A model generated the notes under the pieces. That model was not told where the DNA came from and made no database searches. It worked only from the letters and a program-made list of their open reading frames with translations. A stretch of DNA of 34,173 nucleotides from GCA-003244245 sp036501085 (GTDB taxonomy: Bacteria > Actinomycetota > Actinomycetes > Mycobacteriales > Pseudonocardiaceae): contig DASYAZ010000052.1 of the NCBI GenBank assembly GCA_036501085.1, positions 1-34,173 on the forward strand, given 5' to 3'. The position numbers were made by a program, and so were the translations under genes. Below, in pieces: positions 23,914-30,638 of the stretch; the first letter of the stretch is position 1, and every line of letters begins with the position of its first letter.

Positions 23914-24606
23914 GTGGCCGGGCCTGTCGTGCTGACCTGCGGTTCTGCTTGCTGGCCCGGGCCTGGCCTGCCCGGAGTCGTGACGGCGGTACCAGAGCGC
24001 CCCGGACGCGAGGAGCTGGACGGGACGCTGGACGGGCTGGACGGCCGTCACCTGGTGGTATGCGGCACCGACGCCGATCTGGCCGCCGTGCTGCTCCGGC
24101 TGCTGCGTACCGGCACGCTGGGGACGGTCCCGGTGGCCTTCGTGCCGGCCGCGACGTCGTCCGTGGTGGCTCGGCTCTGGGGGGTTCCCACGGATCCGGT
24201 GTGCGCCGCCGAGATCGCGCTGCACGGCGAACCGCACCCGGTTCCGCTGGTTCGGGACGACGCGGGTGGGGTGCTGGTGGGGCTGGGCGTGGTGCGCCCG
24301 CTGGACGGGGTGGCCTACTGCGACGACGAGGTGGTGCTGCGCGGGCGCGCCTCCCGGTTGGAGGTCTCGCCGGACCGGGCGCTCGGATTGGTAGTCCGGG
24401 TGGTACCGCGCGGGCTGGCTCGCAGGGGACGGCTGGCCGCCGGGCGGGCGGTGCAGCTGGGTTGCCGACCCACCGGCGTGTGGCGCGACGGTGTCGCCTC
24501 CCGGACCACCGACCGCTGGACCTGGTACCGCCACACCGAGGACTGGCAGCTGCTCCGCAGCTCCGCTCAACCTCCCAACCCCCGACATGGAGACATATCG
24601 GGCTAG
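23914..24606 (+). CDS. Diacylglycerol-kinase-like protein lacking the catalytic signature
   Basis: A 230-residue protein whose outline follows the DAGK/NAD-kinase fold. LVVCGTDADLAAVLLRLLRTG stands where kinases have GGDGT, and PVAFVPAATSSVVARLWGVP stands where they have P-x-GTGNDFAR. Later come YCDDEVVLRGRASRLEVSP and a C-terminal WTWYRHTEDWQLL. Both nucleotide-binding signatures are therefore lost. The protein may bind a lipid or nucleotide without phosphorylating it, or the resemblance may be only of fold. GTG 23914 has CGAGG five nt upstream; GTG 23908 is the alternative. The last ten codons run through the left arm of a palindrome, and the TAG stop lies in its loop. Confidence 0.65.
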   Translation: MAGPVVLTCGSACWPGPGLPGVVTAVPERPGREELDGTLDGLDGRHLVVCGTDADLAAVLLRLLRTGTLGTVPVAFVPAATSSVVARLWGVPTDPVCAAEIALHGEPHPVPLVRDDAGGVLVGLGVVRPLDGVAYCDDEVVLRGRASRLEVSPDRALGLVVRVVPRGLARRGRLAAGRAVQLGCRPTGVWRDGVASRTTDRWTWYRHTEDWQLLRSSAQPPNPRHGDISG

Positions 24607-24645
24607 AGGGAAGGCTCCGAACCCCGATATGTCTCCATGTCGGGG
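24580..24645. repeat. Long palindrome, copy 2, at the 3' ends of two convergent genes
   Basis: Perfect 23-bp arms (24580-24602 and 24623-24645) with a 20-nt loop. The arms match copy 1 at 22477-22540 over at least 22 bp, but the loop differs. The TAG of the upstream plus-strand gene (24604-24606) lies in the loop, and the minus-strand DUF3151 gene stops 2 nt beyond the right arm. Confidence 0.85.
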
Positions 24646-24646
24646 A

Positions 24647-25063
24647 TCACGGCAACCCGAGGGCGCCGGCCGCGGCGGGGTCGCTCTCGTCGAGCAGTTC
24701 GCGGCACCGCAGGGCCTCGGGGTCCTCGCCGATCTCGGCCGCCGCCCGGGCCAGTGCCGCGAGCGCCCGCAAGAAACCCTGGTTGGGAACGTGGGACCAC
24801 GGTACCGGCCCGTGGCCCTTCCACCCGGCGCGGCGGAGGTGGTCCAGGCCCCGGTGGTAACCCGTGCGGGCGAACGCGTAACCGGCGACGGCATCCCCCT
24901 CGTCGAGCGCCCGTTCGGCCAGTGCCGCCCAGGCTGCGGGGAACCCCGGGTGGGCGGCGGCCACCGTCGCGGGATCGTCCGCCGCCGCGAGGGCCCGCTC
25001 GGCGTCGGGCTGTTCGGGCAGCAGTGTCGGGTCGGGTCCCATCAAGTTGCCGTGCACGGTCAT
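24647..25063 (-). CDS. DUF3151 family protein
   Basis: A 138-residue soluble protein with the DUF3151 pattern: NLMGPDPTLLPE at the start, AAHPGFPAAWAALAERAL, then the highly characteristic YAFARTGYHRGLDHLRRAGWKGHGPVPW and NQGFLRALAALARAAAEIGE. The family is confined to actinobacteria and looks like a helical repeat protein; its function is unknown. ATG 25061-25063 follows GGATGGAG and opens directly on the conserved region; a longer frame reaching to 25207 runs into the palindrome at the fba stop and is rejected. A DUF3151 gene lies close to fba and purA in mycobacteria too (my recall of gene order). Confidence 0.9.
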   Translation of the reverse strand: MTVHGNLMGPDPTLLPEQPDAERALAAADDPATVAAAHPGFPAAWAALAERALDEGDAVAGYAFARTGYHRGLDHLRRAGWKGHGPVPWSHVPNQGFLRALAALARAAAEIGEDPEALRCRELLDESDPAAAGALGLP

Positions 25064-25184
25064 CGCTCCATCCTGCCGTGATACGCGCTGTCTTGTTGCT
25101 GACGTGCCGCGCGGCCTGGGCCGGCAACCACCCGAGCGCATCCGCCGAGAGGGGTTGGTAGCCGTTGAGGGCAGCGGCACGGCG

Positions 25185-25213
25185 GGTTGGTAGCTCTTGA
25201 AGAGCACCTAACC
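25185..25213. repeat. 3'-end palindromic element at the fba stop (CTTGAAGAGC family)
   Basis: An imperfect 14-bp stem (11 of 14 positions pair) centred on GCTCTTGAAGAGC and overlapping the fba TAG (25208-25210). It matches the element after purB (12435-12461) at about 22 of 29 positions. A truncated echo, GGGTTGGTAGC, occurs 30 nt away near 25152. It is probably terminator-like for fba. Confidence 0.6.
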
Positions 25214-26242
25214 GGCCAGGGCGCGGCCTGCTGAGCGGAGGTCTTCGCAGGCGCGCACCACCCGGTCAGCCATCGACTGCTCGGCGAGCTTGAGGTAGGA
25301 CCGCGGGTCGTAGGCCTTCTTGTCGCCGACCTCCCCGTCGATCTTGAGCACCCCGTTGTAGTTGGTGAACATGTGCCCGGCGATCGGCCGGGTGAAGGCG
25401 TACTGGGTGTCGGTGTCGACATTCATCTTGACCACCCCGTACGAGAGCGCCTCGTGGATCTCCGCCAGCTGTGAGCCGGACCCGCCGTGGAACACCAGAT
25501 CGAGCGGGTGGGAACCCTCGGGCAGGCCCAGCTTGCGCGCGGCGACCTGCTGGCCCATTTTCAGGATTTCCGGGCGGAGCTTGACGTTACCCGGCTTGTA
25601 CACGCCGTGGACATTGCCGAACGTCGCTGCCAGCAGGTAACGACCACGCTCACCGGCCCCGAGCGCATCCACGGTGCGCTCGTAGTCCTCAGCTGTGGTG
25701 TAGAGCTTCTCGTTGATCTCGTTCGCGACGCCGTCCTCTTCCCCGCCGACGACACCGATCTCCACCTCAAGAATGATCTTTGCTTTGATGGCGGATTCCA
25801 GCAGTTCGGCGGCGATCTCCAGATTGCGATTCAACTCGGTTGCCGAACCGTCCCACATATGCGACTGGAACAGCGGGGTCTCCCCGCGGGCCACCCGTTC
25901 CTGTGAGATAGCGATCAACGGCCGGACGAAGGTATCGAGCTTGTTCTCCGGGCAGTGGTCGGTGTGCAGCACCACGTTCACCGGATACCTCGCGGCCACC
26001 ACGTGGGCGAACTCGGCCATCGCCACCGAACCGGTGACCATGTCCTTGACCTTGCTGCCGGAGGCGAACTCCGACCCACCCGTCGAGAGCTGCACGATGC
26101 CGTCACTGCCGGCCTCGGCAAACCCGCGCAGCGCCGCGTTCAGGGTCTCCGATGAAGTCACGTTGATCGCCGGGTAGGCGAACTCGCCTGTCTTCGCGCG
26201 GTCCAGCATCTCGCTGTAGACCTCGGGCGTGGCGATGGGCAT
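25208..26242 (-). CDS. fba: Class II fructose-bisphosphate aldolase
   Basis: A 344-residue zinc-dependent aldolase that interconverts fructose 1,6-bisphosphate with glyceraldehyde 3-phosphate and dihydroxyacetone phosphate. Zinc and substrate motifs are clear: VVLHTDHCPENKLDTFV (catalytic Asp and zinc His), SHMWDGSATELNRNLEIA, ILEVEIGVVGGEEDGV, TFGNVHGVYKPGNVKL (zinc His) and DLVFHGGSGS with the phosphate-binding loop, then VVKMNVDTDTQYAFTRPI. ATG 26240-26242 has GGAGGT 9 nt upstream and gives the standard N-terminus PIATPEVYSEML. It is divergent from the ECF sigma factor gene, and a hairpin overlaps the stop. Confidence 0.98.
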   Translation of the reverse strand: MPIATPEVYSEMLDRAKTGEFAYPAINVTSSETLNAALRGFAEAGSDGIVQLSTGGSEFASGSKVKDMVTGSVAMAEFAHVVAARYPVNVVLHTDHCPENKLDTFVRPLIAISQERVARGETPLFQSHMWDGSATELNRNLEIAAELLESAIKAKIILEVEIGVVGGEEDGVANEINEKLYTTAEDYERTVDALGAGERGRYLLAATFGNVHGVYKPGNVKLRPEILKMGQQVAARKLGLPEGSHPLDLVFHGGSGSQLAEIHEALSYGVVKMNVDTDTQYAFTRPIAGHMFTNYNGVLKIDGEVGDKKAYDPRSYLKLAEQSMADRVVRACEDLRSAGRALAG

Positions 26243-26378
26243 GACGGGGTGACCTCCTGTGTTCGGGTTGACTGTCGGGGTTGCTCGGGGGTTGCTCTGG
26301 CGCAACTCGCAGTATCCCGCACCGGCCCCGGCCAGATGCGATCGGACGGACCCGGCGTGGCCGCAGTACGTTTCCGCC

Positions 26379-27002
26379 GTGGCCCCCGATGAAACGCTCG
26401 ACCGCATGACCGTGCAGCACTCGGTCGAGACGACCCTCGGCCACCTGCGGGTGATCGACGGCGCCCCTGACAACAACACTGAAAACTACAGTGACGCCCA
26501 CCCCGCGGAGTCCCTCGATGGGCCGTTGACGCTGGAGGATCTCTACCGCCAGCACCGGATGCGGCTGGTGCGGCTGGCGATCCTGCTGGTCGACGAGGCG
26601 GCCACTGCTGAGGACGTGGTGCAGGAGGCGTTCACCGGCCTGCACCGGCACTGGTCGGGGCTACGCGACGAGGCGGCGGCGCTGGGCTACCTGCGCACCG
26701 CGGTGGTCAACGGTTCCCGTTCGGTGCTCCGCCGCCGCAAGACCGCCCGCGGTTACGTCCCCCCGCACCAGGCCAACGCGCGCTCCGCCGAGTCGCTGGC
26801 GATGCTCACCACCGAGCATCACGCGGTGGTGAGCGCGCTGGGCCAGCTGCCACCACGGCAGCGGGAGGTGCTGGTGCTGCGCTACTACGGGGGGATGAGC
26901 GAGGCGGAGATCGCGACGGCCACCGGAGTCAGCCGGGGCACCGTCAAATCCAGCGCCAGCCGCGCGCTGGATGCCCTGCAACGGATCCTGGAACAGCGGT
27001 GA
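26379..27002 (+). CDS. SigE-family ECF RNA polymerase sigma factor
   Basis: A 207-residue group 4 sigma factor. Region 2 reads LEDLYRQHRMRLVRLAILLVDEAATAEDVVQEAFTGLHRHW in character, with the -10-binding helix following; the linker holds YLRTAVVNGSRSVLRRRKTAR. Region 4 is LPPRQREVLVLRYYGGMSEAEIATATGVSRGTVKSSASRAL, a helix-turn-helix for the -35 element. This is the actinobacterial SigE-type subfamily, which often lacks a classical zinc anti-sigma. GTG 26379 is preferred because TACGTT lies exactly 6 nt upstream (leaderless layout); ATG 26406 is an alternative. It is divergent from fba, and a small membrane protein follows 88 nt downstream. Confidence 0.88.
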   Translation: MAPDETLDRMTVQHSVETTLGHLRVIDGAPDNNTENYSDAHPAESLDGPLTLEDLYRQHRMRLVRLAILLVDEAATAEDVVQEAFTGLHRHWSGLRDEAAALGYLRTAVVNGSRSVLRRRKTARGYVPPHQANARSAESLAMLTTEHHAVVSALGQLPPRQREVLVLRYYGGMSEAEIATATGVSRGTVKSSASRALDALQRILEQR

Positions 27003-27090
27003 CCCGCTGTCACCCGCCCGCAGCGCGGCCCGCGAACCCGCATGATCGTCGTGATCACCACCATCGCTGGTGCGGAGGCAGTCCTGCACG

Positions 27091-27312
27091 ATGAGTGACC
27101 AGGTGCACCGGCGGTTGTCGGCCGCGTTGCAGGCCCAGGCATCCGGGGTGGTAACGACGCCGCCCGCGGCGGGAACGGGTCGAGGACCGGTACCGGACCG
27201 CGAGCCGGCGCGCGCCAAGCCCGACAGGCTGCCGGCCGCCGCGGTGCTCGCGCTGGCGATCCTGCTCGGGGCCATGGCGGGTGGCCTGGCCGCAGTGATC
27301 AGCTATTGGTGA
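27091..27312 (+). CDS. Small single-pass membrane protein, possible sigma-factor partner
   Basis: A 73-residue protein with a polar N-terminus SDQVHRRLSAALQAQASGV, a Pro/Arg-rich linker and one membrane helix near the C-terminus (about residues 48-72). It follows the ECF sigma gene on the same strand, a position often held by membrane regulators of sigma factors. The N-terminal amphipathic stretch could contact the sigma factor, but there is no ZAS motif and I do not recognise a family. Function is inferred from context only. A Shine-Dalgarno-like GGAGG occurs 14 nt before the ATG. Confidence 0.6.
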   Translation: MSDQVHRRLSAALQAQASGVVTTPPAAGTGRGPVPDREPARAKPDRLPAAAVLALAILLGAMAGGLAAVISYW

Positions 27313-27382
27313 GGCCACCGCATGGGTGCACGGGCGATGGGTGGGCGGGGGGCCGGCTGAGACTGACCGATACCGTGACGCC

Positions 27383-28051
27383 GTGAGGTTCTCGCCCGCC
27401 ACATTCCTGGCGCTCGGTCCGTCGTGGCTCGACCCCAGCGAGCTGCTGCGGATGCTGGGTCCCTACGTGCTGGTGGGACTGTGTCTGATCATTTTCGCCG
27501 AATGCGGTCTGCTGATCGGCTTCTTCCTACCGGGTGACTCGCTGCTGTTCACCGCGGGCCTGTTCGTCACGAACGGTCTGATCGACACCCCGATCTGGTT
27601 GATGTGCCTGCTGCTCACCGGGTGTGCCGTGGCCGGCAATATCGTCGGGTACTACCTGGGATATCAGGCGGGGCCAGCGCTGTTCAACCGGCCGGATTCC
27701 CGGTTGTTCAAGCGCGAGCACGTGGACAGGACGCACGCGTTCTTCGACAAGTACGGGCCACGGGCGATCCTGCTGGGCCGTTTCGTCCCGATCGTGCGGA
27801 CCTTCATCACGGCCATTGCCGGAGTGGGCCGGATGGATCCCCGGAAGTACTTCACCTACTCCATCATCGGGGGCATCGCCTGGGCCACCGGAGTGACCCT
27901 GCTCGGGTTCTGGCTCGGCCGGATCGCCGTTGTCAGGGATCACGTGGAGCTGATCCTGGTCGCCATCGTCGCCCTGTCGATCGTGCCGATCATCATCGAG
28001 GCGGTCAAAGCGCGCCGGGCAGGACGGGGGGCCGTGCGCACCACCCGGTGA
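27383..28051 (+). CDS. DedA family membrane protein
   Basis: A 222-residue inner-membrane protein of the DedA/SNARE-associated (VTT) family, whose members move lipid carriers such as undecaprenyl phosphate or phospholipids across the bilayer. Family hallmarks: FAECGLLIGFFLPGDSLLF (acidic re-entrant segment), GNIVGYYLGYQAGPALF, and FFDKYGPRAILLGRFVPIVRTFITAIAGVGRMDPRKYF (conserved Arg residues), then helices to the end. GTG 27383 is chosen: TACCGT lies 6 nt upstream, fitting a leaderless mRNA, and upstream residues are not conserved in character. A DedA gene lies beside fba in mycobacteria as well (my recall). Confidence 0.92.
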   Translation: MRFSPATFLALGPSWLDPSELLRMLGPYVLVGLCLIIFAECGLLIGFFLPGDSLLFTAGLFVTNGLIDTPIWLMCLLLTGCAVAGNIVGYYLGYQAGPALFNRPDSRLFKREHVDRTHAFFDKYGPRAILLGRFVPIVRTFITAIAGVGRMDPRKYFTYSIIGGIAWATGVTLLGFWLGRIAVVRDHVELILVAIVALSIVPIIIEAVKARRAGRGAVRTTR

Positions 28052-28117
28052 TCCCCGCACACGATGGCCACCACGGTGGGTGCACGGCTAGGGTGGCTTT
28101 CTCGATCGAGTAGCAAG

Positions 28118-29149
28118 ATGAAATCGATGCCACCTTCCCATGCGCCGGGACCCCGTACCGGGCAGCGTGCCAACCGCAGCATCAAGCTGCTCGCCGCTGG
28201 GGCGGTGCTCGGTGCGCTGGTGACGCTGATCGCGATCGGGATTCCCCGGGGCAAGGATGCGCTGCTCGCTGTCGAACCCAGCGTCGCCGCCCCCAGCCCG
28301 CAACCGCTCCGCGTCCCGGTGCACGCCTGCCTGACCTGGCAGCGGCGGGACGCCACCGACGCCCGGACGGTGGGTTGCGAGCAACCTCACCTTTTCGAGG
28401 TCACCGGGACGCTCGACCTCCGGGACTTCAGCGACCAGGCCCCCTTCCCGGACCCGGACCGCTGGCAGGAACTGGTGGCACAGCGCTGCACCCAGCTCAC
28501 CAAGCAGGCGCTGGACGACCATTTCGACCCGTTCGGCCGGCTCACGGTGGGAGCGATCAAACCCAGTGCAGCCGGTTGGGTCCGCGGGGACCGGACACTG
28601 CGCTGCGGGGTGCAGGCCGCGGGCCGCAGCGGCACGCTGTACCCCATCACCGGCAGCGCGCTGCAGCAGGATCAGGCCGACGTCCATCCAATCGGCACCT
28701 GCCTGGGCAACGATGGCAAGGCGGTGGGCGATCCGGTCGATTGCGCGGGCCCCCATGCCGTGGAGATCGTCGGGGTGGTGGACCTGAAAGATTCCTTCCG
28801 CAAGGGCACCCCCGATGAGGCCGCGCAGGACAAGGTTCTGGACAAGACATGCACCAGGCTGGCAGGAAACTTCGCGGGTGGCACTGCGGTGGCCAGCAAG
28901 AAGGGCCTCACCCTGTTCTGGGAGACGCTGCGGGCGGAGAGCTGGCAGGCCGGCAGCACCCGGGTGGACTGCCGGCTCGGCGCGTTCCTGCCCGACCATT
29001 CCGGCTTCGCTCCGGTGACCGGCAGCGTCAAGGGCCCCGTACAGGTGGGTAAGCAGCCCGCGCCCGCCGCCCCGAGAACCCCCGGACCGGCGCCCGCCGC
29101 ACCACCACCGGTGACCCAGGCGGCCGATCCGGCAGCACCGCCGCCCTAA
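28118..29149 (+). CDS. Septum-formation-domain membrane protein
   Basis: A 343-residue protein: a basic cytoplasmic N-terminus, one membrane helix (about residues 25-45), then a large extracellular part. This has two copies of a Septum_form-type domain: LRVPVHACLTWQ ... VGCEQPHLFEVTGTLDL and VHPIGTCLGN ... VDCAGPHAVEIVGVVDL, each with the Cys pair and the C-x-x-P-H motif. A Pro/Ala-rich tail ends the protein. The family is linked to cell-division septa in actinobacteria, mostly by annotation. TAGGGT at 28089-28094 could be the -10 element. ATG 28118 is favoured; ATG 28127 and ATG 28064 are alternatives. The stop overlaps the next start (TAATG), coupling it to the metallopeptidase. Confidence 0.8.
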   Translation: MKSMPPSHAPGPRTGQRANRSIKLLAAGAVLGALVTLIAIGIPRGKDALLAVEPSVAAPSPQPLRVPVHACLTWQRRDATDARTVGCEQPHLFEVTGTLDLRDFSDQAPFPDPDRWQELVAQRCTQLTKQALDDHFDPFGRLTVGAIKPSAAGWVRGDRTLRCGVQAAGRSGTLYPITGSALQQDQADVHPIGTCLGNDGKAVGDPVDCAGPHAVEIVGVVDLKDSFRKGTPDEAAQDKVLDKTCTRLAGNFAGGTAVASKKGLTLFWETLRAESWQAGSTRVDCRLGAFLPDHSGFAPVTGSVKGPVQVGKQPAPAAPRTPGPAPAAPPPVTQAADPAAPPP

Positions 29150-29499
29150 TGGCCGCGTGGGTGAGCCCTGAGCGGTTCGACGAGCTGGTGTCCGACGCGC
29201 TCGACTTGATCCCGTCCGAGCTGGCCGGCGCGATGGACAACGTGGTGGTGCTGGTGGAGTCCCGCAATCCCGGCGAGCCCGGACTGCTGGGCCGCTACGA
29301 GGGAGTCGCGCTGACTATGCGCGACTCCCAGTACAGCGGGGTGCTACCGGACCGGATCACCATCTACCGCGATGCCCTGCTGGAGATCTGTCACGACGAG
29401 CAGCAGCTGGTGGAGGAGGTCGCGGTGACTGTGGTACACGAGATAGCGCATCATTTCGGCATTCCCGAGCACCGGATCCACGAACTCGGCTGGGGCTAG
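29149..29499 (+). CDS. Minimal zincin-type metallopeptidase family protein
   Basis: A 116-residue single-domain protein of the small zincin family (PF06262 type). It has the zinc motif VVHEIAHHFGIPEHRIHELGWG near the C-terminus (HExxH plus a further His/Glu) and the characteristic RFDELVSDALDLIPSELAGAMDNVVVLVE start. Peptidase activity has not been shown for most members. The ATG shares its A with the TAA of the septum-formation gene, so translation is coupled. The same pair is adjacent in mycobacteria (recall of Rv3835-Rv3836), which supports a shared envelope-related role. Confidence 0.88.
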   Translation: MAAWVSPERFDELVSDALDLIPSELAGAMDNVVVLVESRNPGEPGLLGRYEGVALTMRDSQYSGVLPDRITIYRDALLEICHDEQQLVEEVAVTVVHEIAHHFGIPEHRIHELGWG

Positions 29500-29513
29500 C
29501 TCATCGTTGAGTG

Positions 29514-29900
29514 TCAGGCCGCGGGAGTGGAGCCGTAGGGCGCCGTCATCAATTCCATGTTGTGCCCGTCGGGGTCGGCGAAATATATGCCACGGCCGCC
29601 GTAGTGGTGGTTGACTTCACCGGATCGCTGGTGATGTGGGTCGGCGTAGTAGGTGAGGCCGGATTCCTGGAGCCGAGCAAAGGCCGCGTCGAACTCGTCC
29701 TCGTCGAGCAGGAAAGCGTAATGCTGGGATTGGACATCCTCGGCGTCGGCGTAGTCCAGGGTGACCCCATTGCCAACCTCAAGCGGTATGAAAGGACCCC
29801 ATTGCTCGCCAACAGGAAGGTCGAGGATGTCGGCGAGAAATGCTGCGGACTTCGCCTTGTCGCGAGCCCGAACAATAGTGTGGTTGAGTTCGACGCTCAT
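29514..29900 (-). CDS. VOC (glyoxalase/bleomycin resistance) family protein
   Basis: A 128-residue vicinal oxygen chelate protein with two beta-alpha-beta-beta-beta modules. Visible metal-ligand positions are ELNHTIVRARD (His), the mid-protein QHYAFLLDEDEFDAAFARL, and GRGIYFADPDGHNMELMT with the final Glu. Members act as glyoxalases, dioxygenases, thiol transferases or drug-binding proteins; the substrate here is unknown. GGAGGG lies 10 nt before the ATG. The promoter has a dyad in a 19-bp spacer, as for MerR/SoxR-type regulation, which suggests a stress-inducible gene. It converges on the metallopeptidase gene. Confidence 0.88.
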   Translation of the reverse strand: MSVELNHTIVRARDKAKSAAFLADILDLPVGEQWGPFIPLEVGNGVTLDYADAEDVQSQHYAFLLDEDEFDAAFARLQESGLTYYADPHHQRSGEVNHHYGGRGIYFADPDGHNMELMTAPYGSTPAA

Positions 29901-29934
29901 CGTAGGTGATCCCTCCTTTTATGCCGGTGAGACC

Positions 29935-29965
29935 AGTCTGCAACCTGAAGCGCACTTCAGGTCAA
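29935..29965 (-). promoter_or_regulatory. MerR/SoxR-type promoter of the VOC gene
   Basis: On the minus strand a -35 TTGACC (29960-29965) and a -10 CAGACT (29935-29940) are separated by 19 nt. A perfect dyad ACCTGAAG-TGCG-CTTCAGGT (29943-29962) fills the spacer. Overlong 19-20 nt spacers occupied by a dyad are the hallmark of promoters twisted open by MerR-family activators. The dyad resembles the SoxR box in layout. The transcript start would fall near 29928, leaving a short leader with GGAGGG. Confidence 0.7.
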
Positions 29966-29988
29966 GCGAAGCACCCCCCAGGTCAGGG

Positions 29989-30633
29989 TCATCCCATCCC
30001 GGGGTTATCCAGCGCAAGGTCATCCCAGCGCAGGCACCGCCAACCGGAACCGTCGGCCTCCAGCAGCACGCTTGACGCGTTGGGCAGGTAACGGGGCTCG
30101 GCGAACTGGCCATCGACATTGCATGCCAGCGCCACAATCGCGAGCCGGGTCGCAGCACCGTGGCTGACCAGCACGACAGTGCCCTCCGCGTGCGCTGAAC
30201 GGATCGCCGAGACATCGGCCAGGTAACGGTCGAGCACCTGCTTGCCCGACTCCCCACCCGGGCGGGCGCGGTCGAGGTCACCGTCATGCCAGCTGCGGTA
30301 CAGCTCGTGCAGGGCGCGGTGCGCCTCCCATCCCTGAGTGCCCTCAAGGTCACCGACGAAGACCTCGTGCACCCCGCTCAGGACCTGCACCGCCCGACCG
30401 TGCCGGGCCGCGATCGGCTGGGCCGTCTGCCGGGCACGCAACGCGCGGCTGGCGTACACCGCCTCCACCGGCTCACCGGCCAGCCGCTGCGCCAGCTCGG
30501 CCGCCTGCCGGTGGCCTTGTTCGGTCAATGGGTGCCCCGGCAGCAGCGTGTCCAGGATGCCCTCAGCATTTGCCGTGGTCTCCCCGTGCCGGGCCAGTAC
30601 GAGCCGCAGCGGCGGTACGTGAAGATCTGCCAA
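29989..30633 (-). CDS. Histidine phosphatase (phosphoglycerate mutase-like) family protein
   Basis: A 214-residue phosphatase with the RHG motif LVLARHGETTANAEG (phosphohistidine), ALRARQTAQPIAARHG, FVGDLEGTQGWEAH, and the second catalytic His in VVLVSHGAATRLAIVAL. Members remove phosphate from sugars, cofactors or proteins; no glycolytic mutase role is implied. No ATG or GTG opens the conserved region, so TTG 30631-30633, 5 nt after the pheA stop, is the likely start. A much longer frame reading back through pheA is a shadow. pheA followed by such a phosphatase is also found in mycobacteria (Rv3838c-Rv3837c, by recall). Confidence 0.88.
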   Translation of the reverse strand: MADLHVPPLRLVLARHGETTANAEGILDTLLPGHPLTEQGHRQAAELAQRLAGEPVEAVYASRALRARQTAQPIAARHGRAVQVLSGVHEVFVGDLEGTQGWEAHRALHELYRSWHDGDLDRARPGGESGKQVLDRYLADVSAIRSAHAEGTVVLVSHGAATRLAIVALACNVDGQFAEPRYLPNASSVLLEADGSGWRCLRWDDLALDNPGMG

Positions 30634-30638
30634 CGCCC

